A stretch of 55,509 bases of DNA from assembly GCA_902805545.1 (NCBI GenBank), contig CADCTD010000094.1, forward strand, positions 1-55,509, written 5' to 3'. Below the pieces are notes generated by a model that searched no databases, was not told the origin of the DNA, and worked only from the letters and a program-made list of their open reading frames with translations. Positions within the stretch are counted from its first letter, which is position 1; each line of letters opens with the position of its first letter. The stretch comes from an uncultured Craurococcus sp. (GTDB taxonomy: Bacteria > Pseudomonadota > Alphaproteobacteria > Acetobacterales > Acetobacteraceae). Positions 1 through 8,518 of the stretch are shown here, one piece after another. A program made the translations under genes and the position numbers.

Positions 1-278
1 GCCTCGGCCAGCAGGCCGCGCTCGGCGACCGGGCGGCCGGCCCGGAGCGTGGCGGTGAGGTCGAGGCCGCCGAGCAGGCGGGAATCGGCGACGCCGAGGG
101 GCAGGCGGCGCCAGGGCGTCGCCGGCGGCAGCAGGGCGCGCAGCAGGGCGAGCCAATCCTCCCGCACCGGGCCGGGCGGGGCGCGGAGCGCGGCGCCGCC
201 GAGCCCGACCGGGTCGACGGCCAGCAGGGCGGCCGCCCTGACGGCCTCGGCCCATGGCTCGGAGGCACCCGCAGTCAC
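1..278 (-). CDS. bchD: Magnesium chelatase subunit D (partial, N-terminus only)
   Basis: Only the first 92 or so codons are in the window; the gene runs off the left edge. BchD is the AAA+/integrin-like partner of BchI in the ATP-dependent complex that loads Mg into protoporphyrin IX. The visible N-terminus contains DPVGLGG, GPVREDWL, then RRLPLG, LLGGLDL and GRPVAERGLLAE, the characteristic opening of the BchD AAA-like domain. The start chosen is a GTG at 278-276 that overlaps the bchI stop in a GTGA junction, implying translational coupling. Nothing can be said about the C-terminal metal-binding domain because it is outside the window. Confidence 0.9.
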   Translation of the reverse strand, partial: MTAGASEPWAEAVRAAALLAVDPVGLGGAALRAPPGPVREDWLALLRALLPPATPWRRLPLGVADSRLLGGLDLTATLRAGRPVAERGLLAE

Positions 279-1297
279 GAGGCGAAGACTTCCGCGATCG
301 CGCGCTCGACCCGGGTGGTGGAGACGGCCTCGTCCAGCGGGTTGCGGCGCAGCCGGTGGCGGAGGGCGGGCGGGGCGACGCGGCGGAGGGCGGCGTCGTC
401 CACCTCCCCCTCGCCCTCGAAGGCGGCCAGGGCGCGGGCGGCGCGGATCAGCGTCAGCTCGCCGCGCAGCCCGTCCGTGCCGAGAGCGAGGCAGAGGCGG
501 GCGGCGCGCTCCAGCGCCGCATCCGGCAGGGCGATGTCGGGCAGGCGGGTGCGGGCGGCGAGGAGGCGGCGGCGCAGCTCGGCCTCGGCGCCGGACCAAT
601 GGGCGGTGAAGCCGGCCGCGTCTCGCTCGTAGGCATCGCGGCGGCGGATGACCTCGATGCGGCTCGGCAGGTCCTTCGGCGTCGTCACCTCGACCGAGAG
701 GCCGAAGCGGTCGAGCAGCTGCGGGCGCAGCTCGCCCTCCTCCGGATTGCCGCTGCCGACCAGGACGAAGCGGGCCGGATGGCGGATGGAGAGGCCCTCG
801 CGCTCCACGACATTCTCGCCGGAGGCGGCGACGTCGAGCAGAAGGTCGACCAGGTGATCCTCGAGCAGGTTCACCTCGTCGATGTAGAGGAAGCCGCGAT
901 GGGCGCGGGCGAGGAGGCCAGGCTCAAAGCTCTTCACCCCCTCGGCCAGGGCGCGCTGGATGTCGAGGGCGCCGAGCACGCGGTCCTCCGTCGCGCCGAG
1001 CGGCAGGTCGACCACGGGCACGGGCGCCATGGCGGTGCGGAGCGGGCGTCGGGTGCGGCACTCCGCGCAGAGCGATTGCTCGTCGCCCGGGTCGCAGCGA
1101 TAGGGGCAGCCTTCGATGACAGGGATCTCGGGCAGCAGGGCGGCGAGCGCACGGATGGCGGTGGACTTGCCGGTGCCGCGGTCGCCGAAGACGAGCACGC
1201 CGCCGATGCCGGGATCGATCGCGGCGATGAGGATCGCCAGCTTCATCTCCTCCTGGCCGACGATGGCCGAGAAGGGGAAGGCGCGCCGCCCGGTCAC
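275..1297 (-). CDS. bchI: Magnesium chelatase ATPase subunit I
   Basis: AAA+ ATPase of the Mg-protoporphyrin IX chelatase (BchH-BchD-BchI), the first committed bacteriochlorophyll step, acting in the cytoplasm. The 340-aa product has a Walker A loop GDRGTGKST near residue 40, the CPYRCDP and CAECRTR insert typical of BchI, a Walker B FLYIDEVNLL and the sensor segment VGSGNPEEG. The start is a GTG at 1297 preceded by a GGAGGTGG ribosome site; a longer reading frame upstream would overlap the HiPIP gene and adds residues not seen in the family. It lies 46 nt downstream of hip and overlaps bchD by 4 nt. Confidence 0.95.
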   Translation of the reverse strand: MTGRRAFPFSAIVGQEEMKLAILIAAIDPGIGGVLVFGDRGTGKSTAIRALAALLPEIPVIEGCPYRCDPGDEQSLCAECRTRRPLRTAMAPVPVVDLPLGATEDRVLGALDIQRALAEGVKSFEPGLLARAHRGFLYIDEVNLLEDHLVDLLLDVAASGENVVEREGLSIRHPARFVLVGSGNPEEGELRPQLLDRFGLSVEVTTPKDLPSRIEVIRRRDAYERDAAGFTAHWSGAEAELRRRLLAARTRLPDIALPDAALERAARLCLALGTDGLRGELTLIRAARALAAFEGEGEVDDAALRRVAPPALRHRLRRNPLDEAVSTTRVERAIAEVFAS

Positions 1298-1343
1298 GGC
1301 CGCCCACCTCCGGTCGGCGCGGCCAGGCCGCGCCGCGGGGTCC

Positions 1344-1619
1344 TCAGCCCTTGGCGGCCCAGACGGCGCACCATCCCTCGGGCTTGATCTCGCCGCTGAC
1401 GATGGCGCAGGCATTCGGCGGCTGGAAATGCAGGCAGCCGTCGCACCGCTGGTTGTCCTTCGGCTGGTTCTGATACATCACCATCTCGGGAGCGAGCTTG
1501 TCCTGCGCCTGCGCCCGCGAGGCGATGACCGGCGCCAGGGCGGCGAGCCCGGCGACCTGAAGACCGGTCTTCTGCAGGAATTCGCGGCGAGCCTGTAATT
1601 TCGAACGCTTGTCCATCAC
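1344..1619 (-). CDS. hip: High-potential iron-sulfur protein (HiPIP)
   Basis: Small periplasmic [4Fe-4S] electron carrier, a known alternative to cytochrome c2 as donor to the photosynthetic reaction centre. The 91-aa precursor begins with a Tat signal (RREFLQK at residues 11-17, cleavage probably after the ASRAQA stretch). The mature part has the HiPIP cysteine spacing: C59-x2-C62-x8-C71-x12-C84, the last preceded by Trp83. A strong GGAGGAGG ribosome site lies upstream of the ATG. It sits between hemA and bchI inside the photosynthesis operon, and a Fur-box-like palindrome lies about 90 bp upstream. The family call is firm; reaction-centre donation is inferred from location. Confidence 0.93.
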   Translation of the reverse strand: MMDKRSKLQARREFLQKTGLQVAGLAALAPVIASRAQAQDKLAPEMVMYQNQPKDNQRCDGCLHFQPPNACAIVSGEIKPEGWCAVWAAKG

Positions 1620-1663
1620 TTGAATGACCTCCTCCGATTGGCCGGCATGCCAAGCTTGGGCCC

Positions 1664-1681
1664 CTTGGCGGATTTGCCAAG
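1664..1681. terminator. Hairpin between hemA and hip
   Basis: A perfect 6-bp inverted repeat (CTTGGC / GCCAAG) encloses a 6-nt loop in the hemA-hip spacer, followed in the direction of transcription by another palindrome (CCAAGCTTGG, 1650-1659). There is no T-run, so it may be an RNA-processing or stabilising structure separating hemA from hip expression rather than a strong terminator. Confidence 0.35.
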
Positions 1682-1706
1682 CGCATCGGGGACGGATTTC
1701 GTTCCA

Positions 1707-1721
1707 TGAGAATGATTCTCA
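1707..1721. promoter_or_regulatory. Fur-box-like 7-1-7 palindrome upstream of hip
   Basis: The 15-mer TGAGAATGATTCTCA is a perfect 7-1-7 inverted repeat and matches the core Fur consensus TGATAATNATTATCA at all but two symmetrical positions. It overlaps the hemA stop codon and lies 88 bp upstream of the HiPIP start. Iron control of an Fe-S protein gene (and possibly of the downstream bchI/bchD) is plausible. Seen directly: the palindrome and its position. Inferred: Fur binding. Confidence 0.55.
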
Positions 1722-2930
1722 AGCAGCGCGCTGCAGGCTGAACTGCGACCAGATCTCAGACAGGGCTCCGACGAGGTGATCGATATCCGCCGCGCTGTGC
1801 AGCGGGCCCGGGGTGAAGCGCAGCCGCTCCGTGCCGCGCGGCACGGTCGGGTAGTTGATCGGCTGCACGTAGATTCCGTAGTGGTCGAGAAGCAGGTCGC
1901 TGATCTGCTTGCAGATCACCGGGTCCCGCACCATCACCGGGACGATGTGGCTCGGGTTCTCGAGATGCGGCACGCCGGCTGCGTCGAGCTTGGCGCGAAG
2001 TTGCGAAGCGTTCGCATGCAGCAGGTCGCGCTCGACGCTGCTCTCCTTCAGGTGGCGGATGCTGGCGATGACGCCGGCCGCCGCCGCGGGCGGCATGGAG
2101 GTGGTGAAGATGAAGCCCGAGGCATAGGAGCGGACGAAGTCGCACATCGCGGCGGACCCGGCGATGTAGCCGCCGACCACGCCGAAGGCCTTGGCGAGCG
2201 TGCCCTCGATGACGGTGAGGCGATGGGCGACGCCGTCGCGCTCCGTCACGCCGCCGCCGCGGCGGCCGTAGAGGCCGACGGCATGCACCTCGTCGATATA
2301 GGTCATCGCGCCGTATTCCTCGGCGATGTCGCAGAGCTCGGCGATGGGGGCGATGTCGCCGTCCATCGAGTAGACGCTCTCGAAGGCGACGAGCTTCGGC
2401 GTCTCCGGCTCAAGCTCGGAGAGGATGCGGCGGAGGTCGGCCGGGTCGTTATGGGCGAAGACGCGGCGCTCGGCGCGGCTGTGGCGGATGCCCTCGATCA
2501 TCGAGGCATGGTTCAGCTCGTCCGAGACGATGACGCAGCCGGGCATGCGGGAGGCGAGCGTCGAGAGCGTGGCCCAGTTCGACATGTAGCCGCTGTTGAA
2601 GAGCAGCGCGGCCTCCGTGCCGTGCAGGTCGGCGAGCTCCTGCTCGAGCATGACGTGGTAGTGGTTGGTGCCGGCGATGTTGCGCGTGCCGCCGGCGCCG
2701 GCGCCGCATTTATCGAGCGCCTCGTGCATCGCGGCCAGCACCTTCGGGTGCTGGCCCATGCCGAGGTAGTCGTTGGAGCACCAGACGGTGACCTGCTGCT
2801 GGCCGCGCGGGCGGTGATGCGTCGCGTAGGGGAAGGCGCCGGCCTGGCGCTCGAGGTCGGCGAAGACGCGGTAGCGGCCTTCGCGGTGGAGGGCGCCGAT
2901 CTGCTTCCGGAAGAACGCCTCGTAGTTCAT
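1719..2930 (-). CDS. hemA: 5-aminolevulinate synthase
   Basis: PLP enzyme that condenses glycine and succinyl-CoA to 5-aminolevulinate, the entry to haem and bacteriochlorophyll in alphaproteobacteria. The 403-aa product has the usual length and runs collinearly with the family: CSNDYLGMG near residue 51, [10 protein letters not shown] near 76, SVYSMDGD near 186, IDEVHAVG near 212, and the PLP lysine K247 in GTLAKAFG. It follows puhE by 30 nt in the photosynthesis operon, so precursor supply is co-transcribed with the pigment genes. A second hemA elsewhere in the genome is possible but cannot be judged here. Confidence 0.97.
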   Translation of the reverse strand: MNYEAFFRKQIGALHREGRYRVFADLERQAGAFPYATHHRPRGQQQVTVWCSNDYLGMGQHPKVLAAMHEALDKCGAGAGGTRNIAGTNHYHVMLEQELADLHGTEAALLFNSGYMSNWATLSTLASRMPGCVIVSDELNHASMIEGIRHSRAERRVFAHNDPADLRRILSELEPETPKLVAFESVYSMDGDIAPIAELCDIAEEYGAMTYIDEVHAVGLYGRRGGGVTERDGVAHRLTVIEGTLAKAFGVVGGYIAGSAAMCDFVRSYASGFIFTTSMPPAAAAGVIASIRHLKESSVERDLLHANASQLRAKLDAAGVPHLENPSHIVPVMVRDPVICKQISDLLLDHYGIYVQPINYPTVPRGTERLRFTPGPLHSAADIDHLVGALSEIWSQFSLQRAA

Positions 2931-2960
2931 CGTCCCCTCTCCCTTTCAGGGCTTATGGCT

Positions 2961-3785
2961 TCAGGCGGCGGGACGCAGCGCATGCAGGCGCGGCGGCTCC
3001 ACCTCCGCCGCGGCCGGTGCGGCCGGGCGGCGCGACTTCATGCTCCAGTTCCACAGCGCCTCCGCCGGGATGGGGAGCACGAGGAACCAGTGTTCGAGAA
3101 TGGCGAGCGCAGTGAGCACGCCGAGGAAGGTGTAGCCGGCGGTCTGGAAGTCGCTGGCCGCGGCCGCGAGCGCATGATGGAAGAACCAGGCGCAGAGCAG
3201 CGTACCGCCGGTGACGGAAAGCGGGAAGAGCAGGTTCATCGGCTTGCGCGCGAAGAAGCTGCCGAGATAGGCAAGGTGCGGCGGCAGGAACTGCTCGTTC
3301 AGGTTCCTGACGCCGAGGAAGACGTTCAGCTTGGCGCTCTGCCGCATGCCCCAGAGCAGCAGGAAGGTCCAGGCGCCGATCTGGTTCGGCTGGCCCCAGG
3401 TGAGCGCCAGCACGGCGACGGCGCCGACCAGGATCGCCAGCTCATGGTAGAGGATGGTCTGCACGGCGAGGCGGAAGCGCGGCCAGCCGGTGCAGCCCTC
3501 CGGGCAGGGCTGCCGGCGCGGGCCGGTGGCGAAACCCATCAGGAAGGCCATCTCCTGCCAGGCCCAGGCGAGCAGGCCACAGGTGAAGGCGTAATAGGCG
3601 CCGAGCGGCGACGGATCGGCGCTGCTGGCGGCGAGGCCCCAGAGGGCGGCGGCAAGCATCACCGTCGCGCCCAGCATGCTGCGCCGATAGGTCCGCGCCG
3701 GCCGCCCGTCCAGCCAGATGATCGCCCCGGTGCTGAACCACCAGACGAACAGCGCATAGAGGGCGGGCAGACCGTAATCGGCCAT
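2961..3785 (-). CDS. puhE: Photosynthetic complex assembly protein PuhE
   Basis: Polytopic membrane protein required for normal reaction-centre/LH1 assembly in purple bacteria. The 274-aa sequence begins with a hydrophobic segment (ALYALFVWWFSTGAII) followed by ARTYRR, and has about seven hydrophobic stretches and the family segments GRPARTYRRS and LNVFLGVRNLNEQFLP. Position between acsF and hemA is the usual place for puhE in proteobacterial photosynthesis clusters. Start ATG at 3785, 15 nt after acsF. The biochemical role of PuhE is not known in detail, so the call is by family and context. Confidence 0.93.
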   Translation of the reverse strand: MADYGLPALYALFVWWFSTGAIIWLDGRPARTYRRSMLGATVMLAAALWGLAASSADPSPLGAYYAFTCGLLAWAWQEMAFLMGFATGPRRQPCPEGCTGWPRFRLAVQTILYHELAILVGAVAVLALTWGQPNQIGAWTFLLLWGMRQSAKLNVFLGVRNLNEQFLPPHLAYLGSFFARKPMNLLFPLSVTGGTLLCAWFFHHALAAAASDFQTAGYTFLGVLTALAILEHWFLVLPIPAEALWNWSMKSRRPAAPAAAEVEPPRLHALRPAA

Positions 3786-3800
3786 GGCGTCGAGGCGTCC

Positions 3801-4874
3801 CTACCAGGCCGGCGCCATGCGGATCTGCGCCGGCAGCGCCGCATGCTTGCCCGGGAGGAGGTAGAGCCGCGCGAAGGTCACAGCCGCCGCAGCGCCGAGC
3901 CCGGCGCGCTGCAGCTTGCCGACGAGGCCGCCGCGCGCCTTGGCCGCCGTCATCTTCTGCGTGATGCGGAAGAGGCGGTCGAAGCCGCGGCGCATGGCCG
4001 GATGGTCGGTGTCAAGCGTGACCGGGAAGACCTGCTTGCAGATCTCGGTGCAGGTGTCGAAGACCTGGTAGTCGTAGTCCGACGGCGTCATGCCGAGGGC
4101 CTTATGGAATTCCGGCCGCGCATGGTCGCGCACATACATCGTCGCGTAGACGGCGAGCTGGAAGAACTTCACCCAGAGCTTGTTGCCGCCCTGGAGCAGC
4201 TTCGGGTTGGCGCGCATCAGCAGGGCGAAGGCCTCGCCATGGCGGAACTCGTCGTTGCACCACTTCTCGAACCACAGGAAGATCGGGTGGAAGCGCAGCT
4301 CCGGGTGCCGCTCGAACTGGCGGAAGATGGTGATGTAGCGGGCGTAGCCGATCTTCTCCGACAGGTAGGTGGCGTAGAAGATGAACTTCGGCTGGAAGTA
4401 GTGGTACTTCTTCGCCTTGGTGAGGAAGCCGAGGTCGACGCCGATGCCGATATCCTTGAGCGCGTCGTTGATGAAGCCGGCATGGCGCGCCTCGTCGCGG
4501 CTCATCACGCCGAAGAGGTCCTTCATGTCCGGGTTCTTCACCCGCTTCTTGATCTCGGCATAGAGCACGCAGCCGGAGAATTCGGCGGTGACGGAGCTGA
4601 CCAGGAACTCGACCAGCTCCTTCTGCAGCGGCTCCGGCAGGGCGTCGAGCTTGAACTCGTCGAAGGCCTCGGTTCGGACGAAATGGCCCTTGTTCGGGTC
4701 GGCATGGAACTCGGCCATCAGCGCATCCCACTCGGCGCGGAGGCTGCCGACATCGATGCGGTCCATGGCGTCGAAATCGGTGGTGTAGAAGCGCGGGCTG
4801 AGGACGGTGTCGGTCGTCGCCTCGCGGGTGACGGCATTGACCGGCCGGCGCGGCGTGGGGGTCACGGCGTTCAT
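3801..4874 (-). CDS. acsF: Aerobic Mg-protoporphyrin IX monomethyl ester cyclase
   Basis: Membrane-associated di-iron oxygenase that uses O2 to form the isocyclic ring E of protochlorophyllide. The 357-aa product carries the two carboxylate-bridged ExxH motifs, [10 protein letters not shown] and [11 protein letters not shown], and the family block [14 protein letters not shown]. The ATG at 4874 was chosen because it overlaps the stop of the upstream small gene (ATGA). It is the only cyclase gene in the window; no anaerobic bchE is seen, consistent with pigment synthesis in air. Confidence 0.96.
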   Translation of the reverse strand: MNAVTPTPRRPVNAVTREATTDTVLSPRFYTTDFDAMDRIDVGSLRAEWDALMAEFHADPNKGHFVRTEAFDEFKLDALPEPLQKELVEFLVSSVTAEFSGCVLYAEIKKRVKNPDMKDLFGVMSRDEARHAGFINDALKDIGIGVDLGFLTKAKKYHYFQPKFIFYATYLSEKIGYARYITIFRQFERHPELRFHPIFLWFEKWCNDEFRHGEAFALLMRANPKLLQGGNKLWVKFFQLAVYATMYVRDHARPEFHKALGMTPSDYDYQVFDTCTEICKQVFPVTLDTDHPAMRRGFDRLFRITQKMTAAKARGGLVGKLQRAGLGAAAAVTFARLYLLPGKHAALPAQIRMAPAW

Positions 4875-5182
4875 GGCGCTTCCTTGGGCTCGAAGCCGCA
4901 ATGGTAGAGTTCGGTGAGCTCGAGGATGGCGGAGGCCTCAGTCCAGGCGCGCTCCAGCCAGCCGGCGCGGATGACGGTGGCGCGGGCCTCGAAGCTCATC
5001 GTCTCGCCATAGGCGATGGCGGCCGGCATGCCATGGACGACGACGCGGTCGCCGGGGCGAAGCTGCACGCCTTCCGGGATGGCATGGGCGTGCAGGCTGT
5101 CGAAGGTCTGCTCGATATCGACGGTGCAGGGCACCTCGAAGCGGCGGCCGCCGGTGAGGCGGGAGAGAAGGGCGAGGCTCAT
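4871..5182 (-). CDS. Conserved small protein of the puhC-acsF interval, unknown function
   Basis: A 103-aa soluble protein translated between puhC and acsF with overlapping start and stop codons on both sides (ATGA at 5182 and at 4874), so it is certainly expressed as part of the operon. It has no signal peptide or membrane segment. The sequence contains [20 protein letters not shown], then [24 protein letters not shown] and a Lys/Pro tail. I recall small hypothetical proteins at this site in other alphaproteobacterial photosynthesis clusters. A role with AcsF (the cyclase needs an accessory subunit in some lineages) is a guess from adjacency only. Confidence 0.85.
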   Translation of the reverse strand: MSLALLSRLTGGRRFEVPCTVDIEQTFDSLHAHAIPEGVQLRPGDRVVVHGMPAAIAYGETMSFEARATVIRAGWLERAWTEASAILELTELYHCGFEPKEAP

Positions 5183-5637
5183 GGCGTGGTCCTTCCTGCG
5201 GTCAGCAGGCGGCCGAAGGCTTGCATGTTCGTCGGGCCGAAGGCCTCGAGGCCGATGCTGGTGCCGGTCGTCGGATCCTCCAGCGTCATCCGGCCATCGG
5301 GCCAGGCGGCGAGGCGGAAGGGGGCGCGGGAGACGACATCCTCCCGGCGGCGGTCGCGGACCAGGGCGCGGAGGGCGCCGCGGATGAAGCCGTTCGTGCC
5401 GGGCTCGATCATGGCGATCTCGGTGCCCGCATCGGCATCGCGGACGAGGATGCCGCCATTGGCCTGGTCCTCGAAGCCGAGGCTGCGGGCGAGGATGGGC
5501 GTGGTCTCAACCGGCGTGTAGACGCCAGCACCAGTCACCCGCCCGATGCCTGCCCCCGCGATCACCGCGAGGAGCAGCACGCCCGCGCCGATCAGCGGAC
5601 GTCGCGGCACCCGCATGTCGTGGGAATGGCTGCTCAT
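5179..5637 (-). CDS. puhC: Photosynthetic complex assembly protein PuhC
   Basis: Single-span membrane protein that promotes RC-LH1 core assembly. The 152-aa product has a short basic cytoplasmic N-terminus (HDMRVPRRP), one transmembrane helix at about residues 15-33, and a periplasmic domain with RSLGFEDQANGGILVRDA and the FIRGALRALVRDRR segment typical of PuhC. The start ATG at 5637 is 11 nt after puhB; the larger open frame upstream is the antisense/other-frame shadow of puhB. The stop overlaps the start of the next small gene. Confidence 0.92.
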   Translation of the reverse strand: MSSHSHDMRVPRRPLIGAGVLLLAVIAGAGIGRVTGAGVYTPVETTPILARSLGFEDQANGGILVRDADAGTEIAMIEPGTNGFIRGALRALVRDRRREDVVSRAPFRLAAWPDGRMTLEDPTTGTSIGLEAFGPTNMQAFGRLLTAGRTTP

Positions 5638-5648
5638 CCTACTTCTCC

Positions 5649-6302
5649 TCAGGCCGCGGCCGTCTGCGGGCCGGTTGCGGCCCCGGCGGGAGCGGCCGCC
5701 GCCACCGGACGGACCGGGAGGGAGGCCGCCGCGGCCAGGGCCCGCGACAGGGCCTGCGCCACGGCATCGACATCGGCGATAGCACGCAGCGCAGGCTCGG
5801 GAAGAGCGTAGCGCCACGGACGCGCATGCGGCCAGAAGAAGATGTAGGAAATTCGCTGTTTCGCCGCGATCGTCAGCGTGATGTCGCCGCTGCCATCGGC
5901 ATTGCGCTTCACCGCCGCCGCCTCGATGGCGGCGAAGGGGATGTTCGCGGTCATCGACAGCGCGACGCCGATGCGGAAGACGATGCGCTGCGTGGTGATG
6001 GTGTAGGCGCTGGTGCGGGCGACCAGCACCGCGAAGACCAGCATCAGCCCAAGGCCGAGGCCGGCCACCGGCAGGAACCAGGCGGCGTCCCACATCGCCG
6101 TGGCGAGGCTCGCGCCGTCCATCAGCGAGGCGGCGCAGCGGGCGCCGATCAGCAGCGCGAAGTAGACGGCAAAGCCGCGGATGTGGAGGCCGCGCAGGGC
6201 ATAGGCCCGCCAGTCCGGCGCCCCCTGCCAAAGGATCGTCTCGCCGGCCGGGGGCCGCTCGGGCAGCCCCCAGACCGGCTCGATCTCGTGTTCATGCACC
6301 AT
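5649..6302 (-). CDS. puhB: Photosynthetic complex assembly protein PuhB
   Basis: Membrane protein with a PH-like domain needed for reaction-centre assembly, directly downstream of puhA as in other purple bacteria. The 217-aa product (about 214 in relatives) begins EHEIEPVWGLPERPPAGE, has the PuhB motif ILWQGAPDW near residue 24, three hydrophobic segments, and the PH-like stretch AYTITTQRIVFRIG. The ATG at 6302 fits the conserved N-terminus and lies 11 nt after the puhA stop. The Ala/Pro-rich C-terminal tail is poorly conserved. Confidence 0.93.
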   Translation of the reverse strand: MVHEHEIEPVWGLPERPPAGETILWQGAPDWRAYALRGLHIRGFAVYFALLIGARCAASLMDGASLATAMWDAAWFLPVAGLGLGLMLVFAVLVARTSAYTITTQRIVFRIGVALSMTANIPFAAIEAAAVKRNADGSGDITLTIAAKQRISYIFFWPHARPWRYALPEPALRAIADVDAVAQALSRALAAAASLPVRPVAAAAPAGAATGPQTAAA

Positions 6303-6313
6303 GATCGCCTCCG

Positions 6314-7090
6314 TCAGATCAGCGGGCCAAGCCGCTGCGGGGTCGCGTACATATGGCCGCCGGCGAAATAGCCGCAGATGCGGTCCTCCTCGCGGGCGGT
6401 GATCGTATCGGCATCCCTCAGCATCGGCGCCTCGACGAACTGGTTCGAGAGGACGGAGACAACCTTCACGACGCGGCGCTTGGCATCGACGCGGGCGAGC
6501 GCCATCGGGAAGACGACGCGGCGGGCGCCAGCGGAGCCTTCGGCATCCGCCTCGAGGTAGCGCACCACGGTCTCGGAACGGTCGACCCAGCAATCCATCA
6601 CCGTGCCGGCGATGCGGCCATCGGCGGTGACGACCTGGTAGCCGCGCGGGTCGGGGTCCTGTGCGGCGAGGTAGTAGCCGGGCGCGGCGCGGAGCGGGAC
6701 GATCTTCGGCAGCTGCTCGTCGAAGGTAAGGTCCGGCTCGTCATTGCGGAGCGCGTAGGAGGCGGGGCCGACGCCATCCTGCATCGGGTCGCCGAGCGGC
6801 TGCATCGGCGCGCCGGGCCAGGCGGCGGTCGGGATGAGGATCCCATCGAGGTTCCGCTCCTGCGGGCGGGGGATCGTATGGCCCTCATGCGCGAGCTTCA
6901 TGGCCTTCGGTGCCGGAATCGCGGGGAAGCCCTGCACGGTGACGTAGGGCGAGCGCTCGTTCTCGAGCGGATAGCCTTCGCGCTTGTCCTCCCGGTGGAG
7001 GTACAGGATGAGGCCTGCGAAGAAGAACCAGAAGACGTAGAGCGCGATCTGCGCCACGTCGATATAGCTGGTGATGGCTCCGGTTTGCAT
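6314..7090 (-). CDS. puhA: Photosynthetic reaction centre H subunit
   Basis: The H subunit caps the cytoplasmic face of the L/M reaction centre and lines the proton path to quinone QB. The 258-aa protein has the typical N-terminus with GAITSYIDVAQIALYVFWFF as its single transmembrane helix (about residues 12-30), the stalk YLHREDKREGYPLE, and the globular PRC-barrel domain with AGTVMDCWVDRSE. Length and collinearity match the family. Its presence shows that a type II reaction centre is encoded, although pufLM lie outside this window. Confidence 0.97.
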   Translation of the reverse strand: MQTGAITSYIDVAQIALYVFWFFFAGLILYLHREDKREGYPLENERSPYVTVQGFPAIPAPKAMKLAHEGHTIPRPQERNLDGILIPTAAWPGAPMQPLGDPMQDGVGPASYALRNDEPDLTFDEQLPKIVPLRAAPGYYLAAQDPDPRGYQVVTADGRIAGTVMDCWVDRSETVVRYLEADAEGSAGARRVVFPMALARVDAKRRVVKVVSVLSNQFVEAPMLRDADTITAREEDRICGYFAGGHMYATPQRLGPLI

Positions 7091-7105
7091 GACGGCGTTC
7101 CTCCG

Positions 7106-8518
7106 CTAGCTCGGGGACCCGGCGAGGCCGAGCGAGGTTGAAGGCCGCGGCCGGGCGACGCTGACGAGCGGGCCGATCACGGCGATGGTGGCAAAAAGCA
7201 GCACGATCTCGAGCATGTAGACCGCGCCGTAGCCGGTGGCGGCGACGGTGAGGGTGGCGCCGAGGTCGCCGCGCATGGCGAGCTCGGAGACGATGTCGCG
7301 CAGCACCCCGCCGGCGGCGACGGCGCCGCCTGCGCAGCTCGCCTGCACCGCGCCCCAGGCGCCGAGCGCAAGGCCTGCCTGGCCGCTGCGGGCGAGGTCC
7401 ATGCAGGCGGTGAGCGTGCCGACGGTGAAGAGGCCGCTGCCGAGGCCGATCGCCACCGTGCCGAGGCCGAAGATCGCCGCGCTGTCGAGGGGTGCGGCGA
7501 AGATGACGGCGGCGAAGCCGGTCGCACCCGCCAGCGCGCCGAAGCCGGCGAGGCGATGCGGGTCGAAGCCGCGGCCGAGGCCGCGGGCGGCCATGGCGAA
7601 GCCGGCGATGCCGCCGCTCGCGAAGAGCGCGGTCAGCGTCGTCGTCGCGGCAACGGAAAGGCCGAGGATCTGGCCGCCATAGGGCTCGAGCAGGATGTCC
7701 TGCATGCTGAAGGCGGCGGAGCCGAGGCCGACGGCGGCGAGGCGGCGGGTCCAGCGTCCCTCGCCGCGCAGCCGCCGCCAGGATTCGAGGAAGCCGGGCT
7801 GCGGGCGGCCGGCGCGGGTACGGCCCGGGTCGCGCGGCTCCTGCTTCCAGAGGGCGATGCAGTTCAGCACCATCGTCAGCAGCGCCGCGCCCTGGATCAC
7901 CTGGATGAGCCGGAGCTGGCTGAAATGCTGCAGCAGCGCGCCGAACCCGACGGCGCTCACCAGCATGCCGAGGAGCAGCATCAGCGAGAGCAGGGCGACG
8001 ACGCGGGGCTGTGACTCCGGTGGGGCGAGGTCGGTCGCGAGCGCGAGGCCGACCGTCTGCGTGGTATGCAGCCCGGCGCCCACCAGCAGGAAGGCCAGCG
8101 CCGCGCCGATATGGGCGACGATCGGCGGCGCGTTGCTGTCGCCCGAGAGCAGGATGAGCGCGAAGGGCATGATCGCCAGGCCGCCGAATTGCAGCAGCGT
8201 GCCCATCCAGAGGTAGGGGACGCGGCGCCAGCCGAGCGCGGAGCGGTGGTTGTCCGACCGGTGCCCGACCAGCGCGCGGAATGGGGCGAAGAGCAGCGGC
8301 AGCGAGACCATCGTCGCCACCAGCCAGGCGGAGACGCCGAGCTCGACGATCATCACGCGGTTCAGCGTGCCGATCAGCAGCACGGAGCACATGCCGACCG
8401 AGACCTGGAAGAGCGAGAGGCGCAGCAGGCGCCCGAGCGGCAGCTCCGCCGAGGCGGCGTCGGCGAAGGGGAGGAACTCGGGGCCGAGCTTGGTCCAGGC
8501 GCGGGTCATGAAGCTCAT
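7106..8518 (-). CDS. lhaA: LH1 assembly factor of the PucC/LhaA family
   Basis: Twelve-span MFS-like membrane protein (470 aa) of the bacteriochlorophyll-delivery family that helps assemble the LH1 antenna. It shows LRLSLFQVSVGM, GTLNRVMIVELGV, and the loop GHRSDNHRSALGWRRVP characteristic of PucC/LhaA. It lies between bchM and puhA, the canonical lhaA site, and its ATG overlaps the bchM stop (8518/8515). A paralogue of the same superfamily lies at 20588-21883. Confidence 0.93.
   Translation of the reverse strand: MSFMTRAWTKLGPEFLPFADAASAELPLGRLLRLSLFQVSVGMCSVLLIGTLNRVMIVELGVSAWLVATMVSLPLLFAPFRALVGHRSDNHRSALGWRRVPYLWMGTLLQFGGLAIMPFALILLSGDSNAPPIVAHIGAALAFLLVGAGLHTTQTVGLALATDLAPPESQPRVVALLSLMLLLGMLVSAVGFGALLQHFSQLRLIQVIQGAALLTMVLNCIALWKQEPRDPGRTRAGRPQPGFLESWRRLRGEGRWTRRLAAVGLGSAAFSMQDILLEPYGGQILGLSVAATTTLTALFASGGIAGFAMAARGLGRGFDPHRLAGFGALAGATGFAAVIFAAPLDSAAIFGLGTVAIGLGSGLFTVGTLTACMDLARSGQAGLALGAWGAVQASCAGGAVAAGGVLRDIVSELAMRGDLGATLTVAATGYGAVYMLEIVLLFATIAVIGPLVSVARPRPSTSLGLAGSPS

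Noticed and set aside
1650-1681. The palindrome-rich hemA-hip spacer considered as a riboswitch or attenuator.
   Set aside because: The hairpins are short and no known riboswitch core or leader peptide was recognised.
1776-4907. A plus-strand open frame of about 1040 codons across hemA, puhE and acsF.
   Set aside because: It crosses three well-identified genes on the opposite strand and shows antisense composition only.
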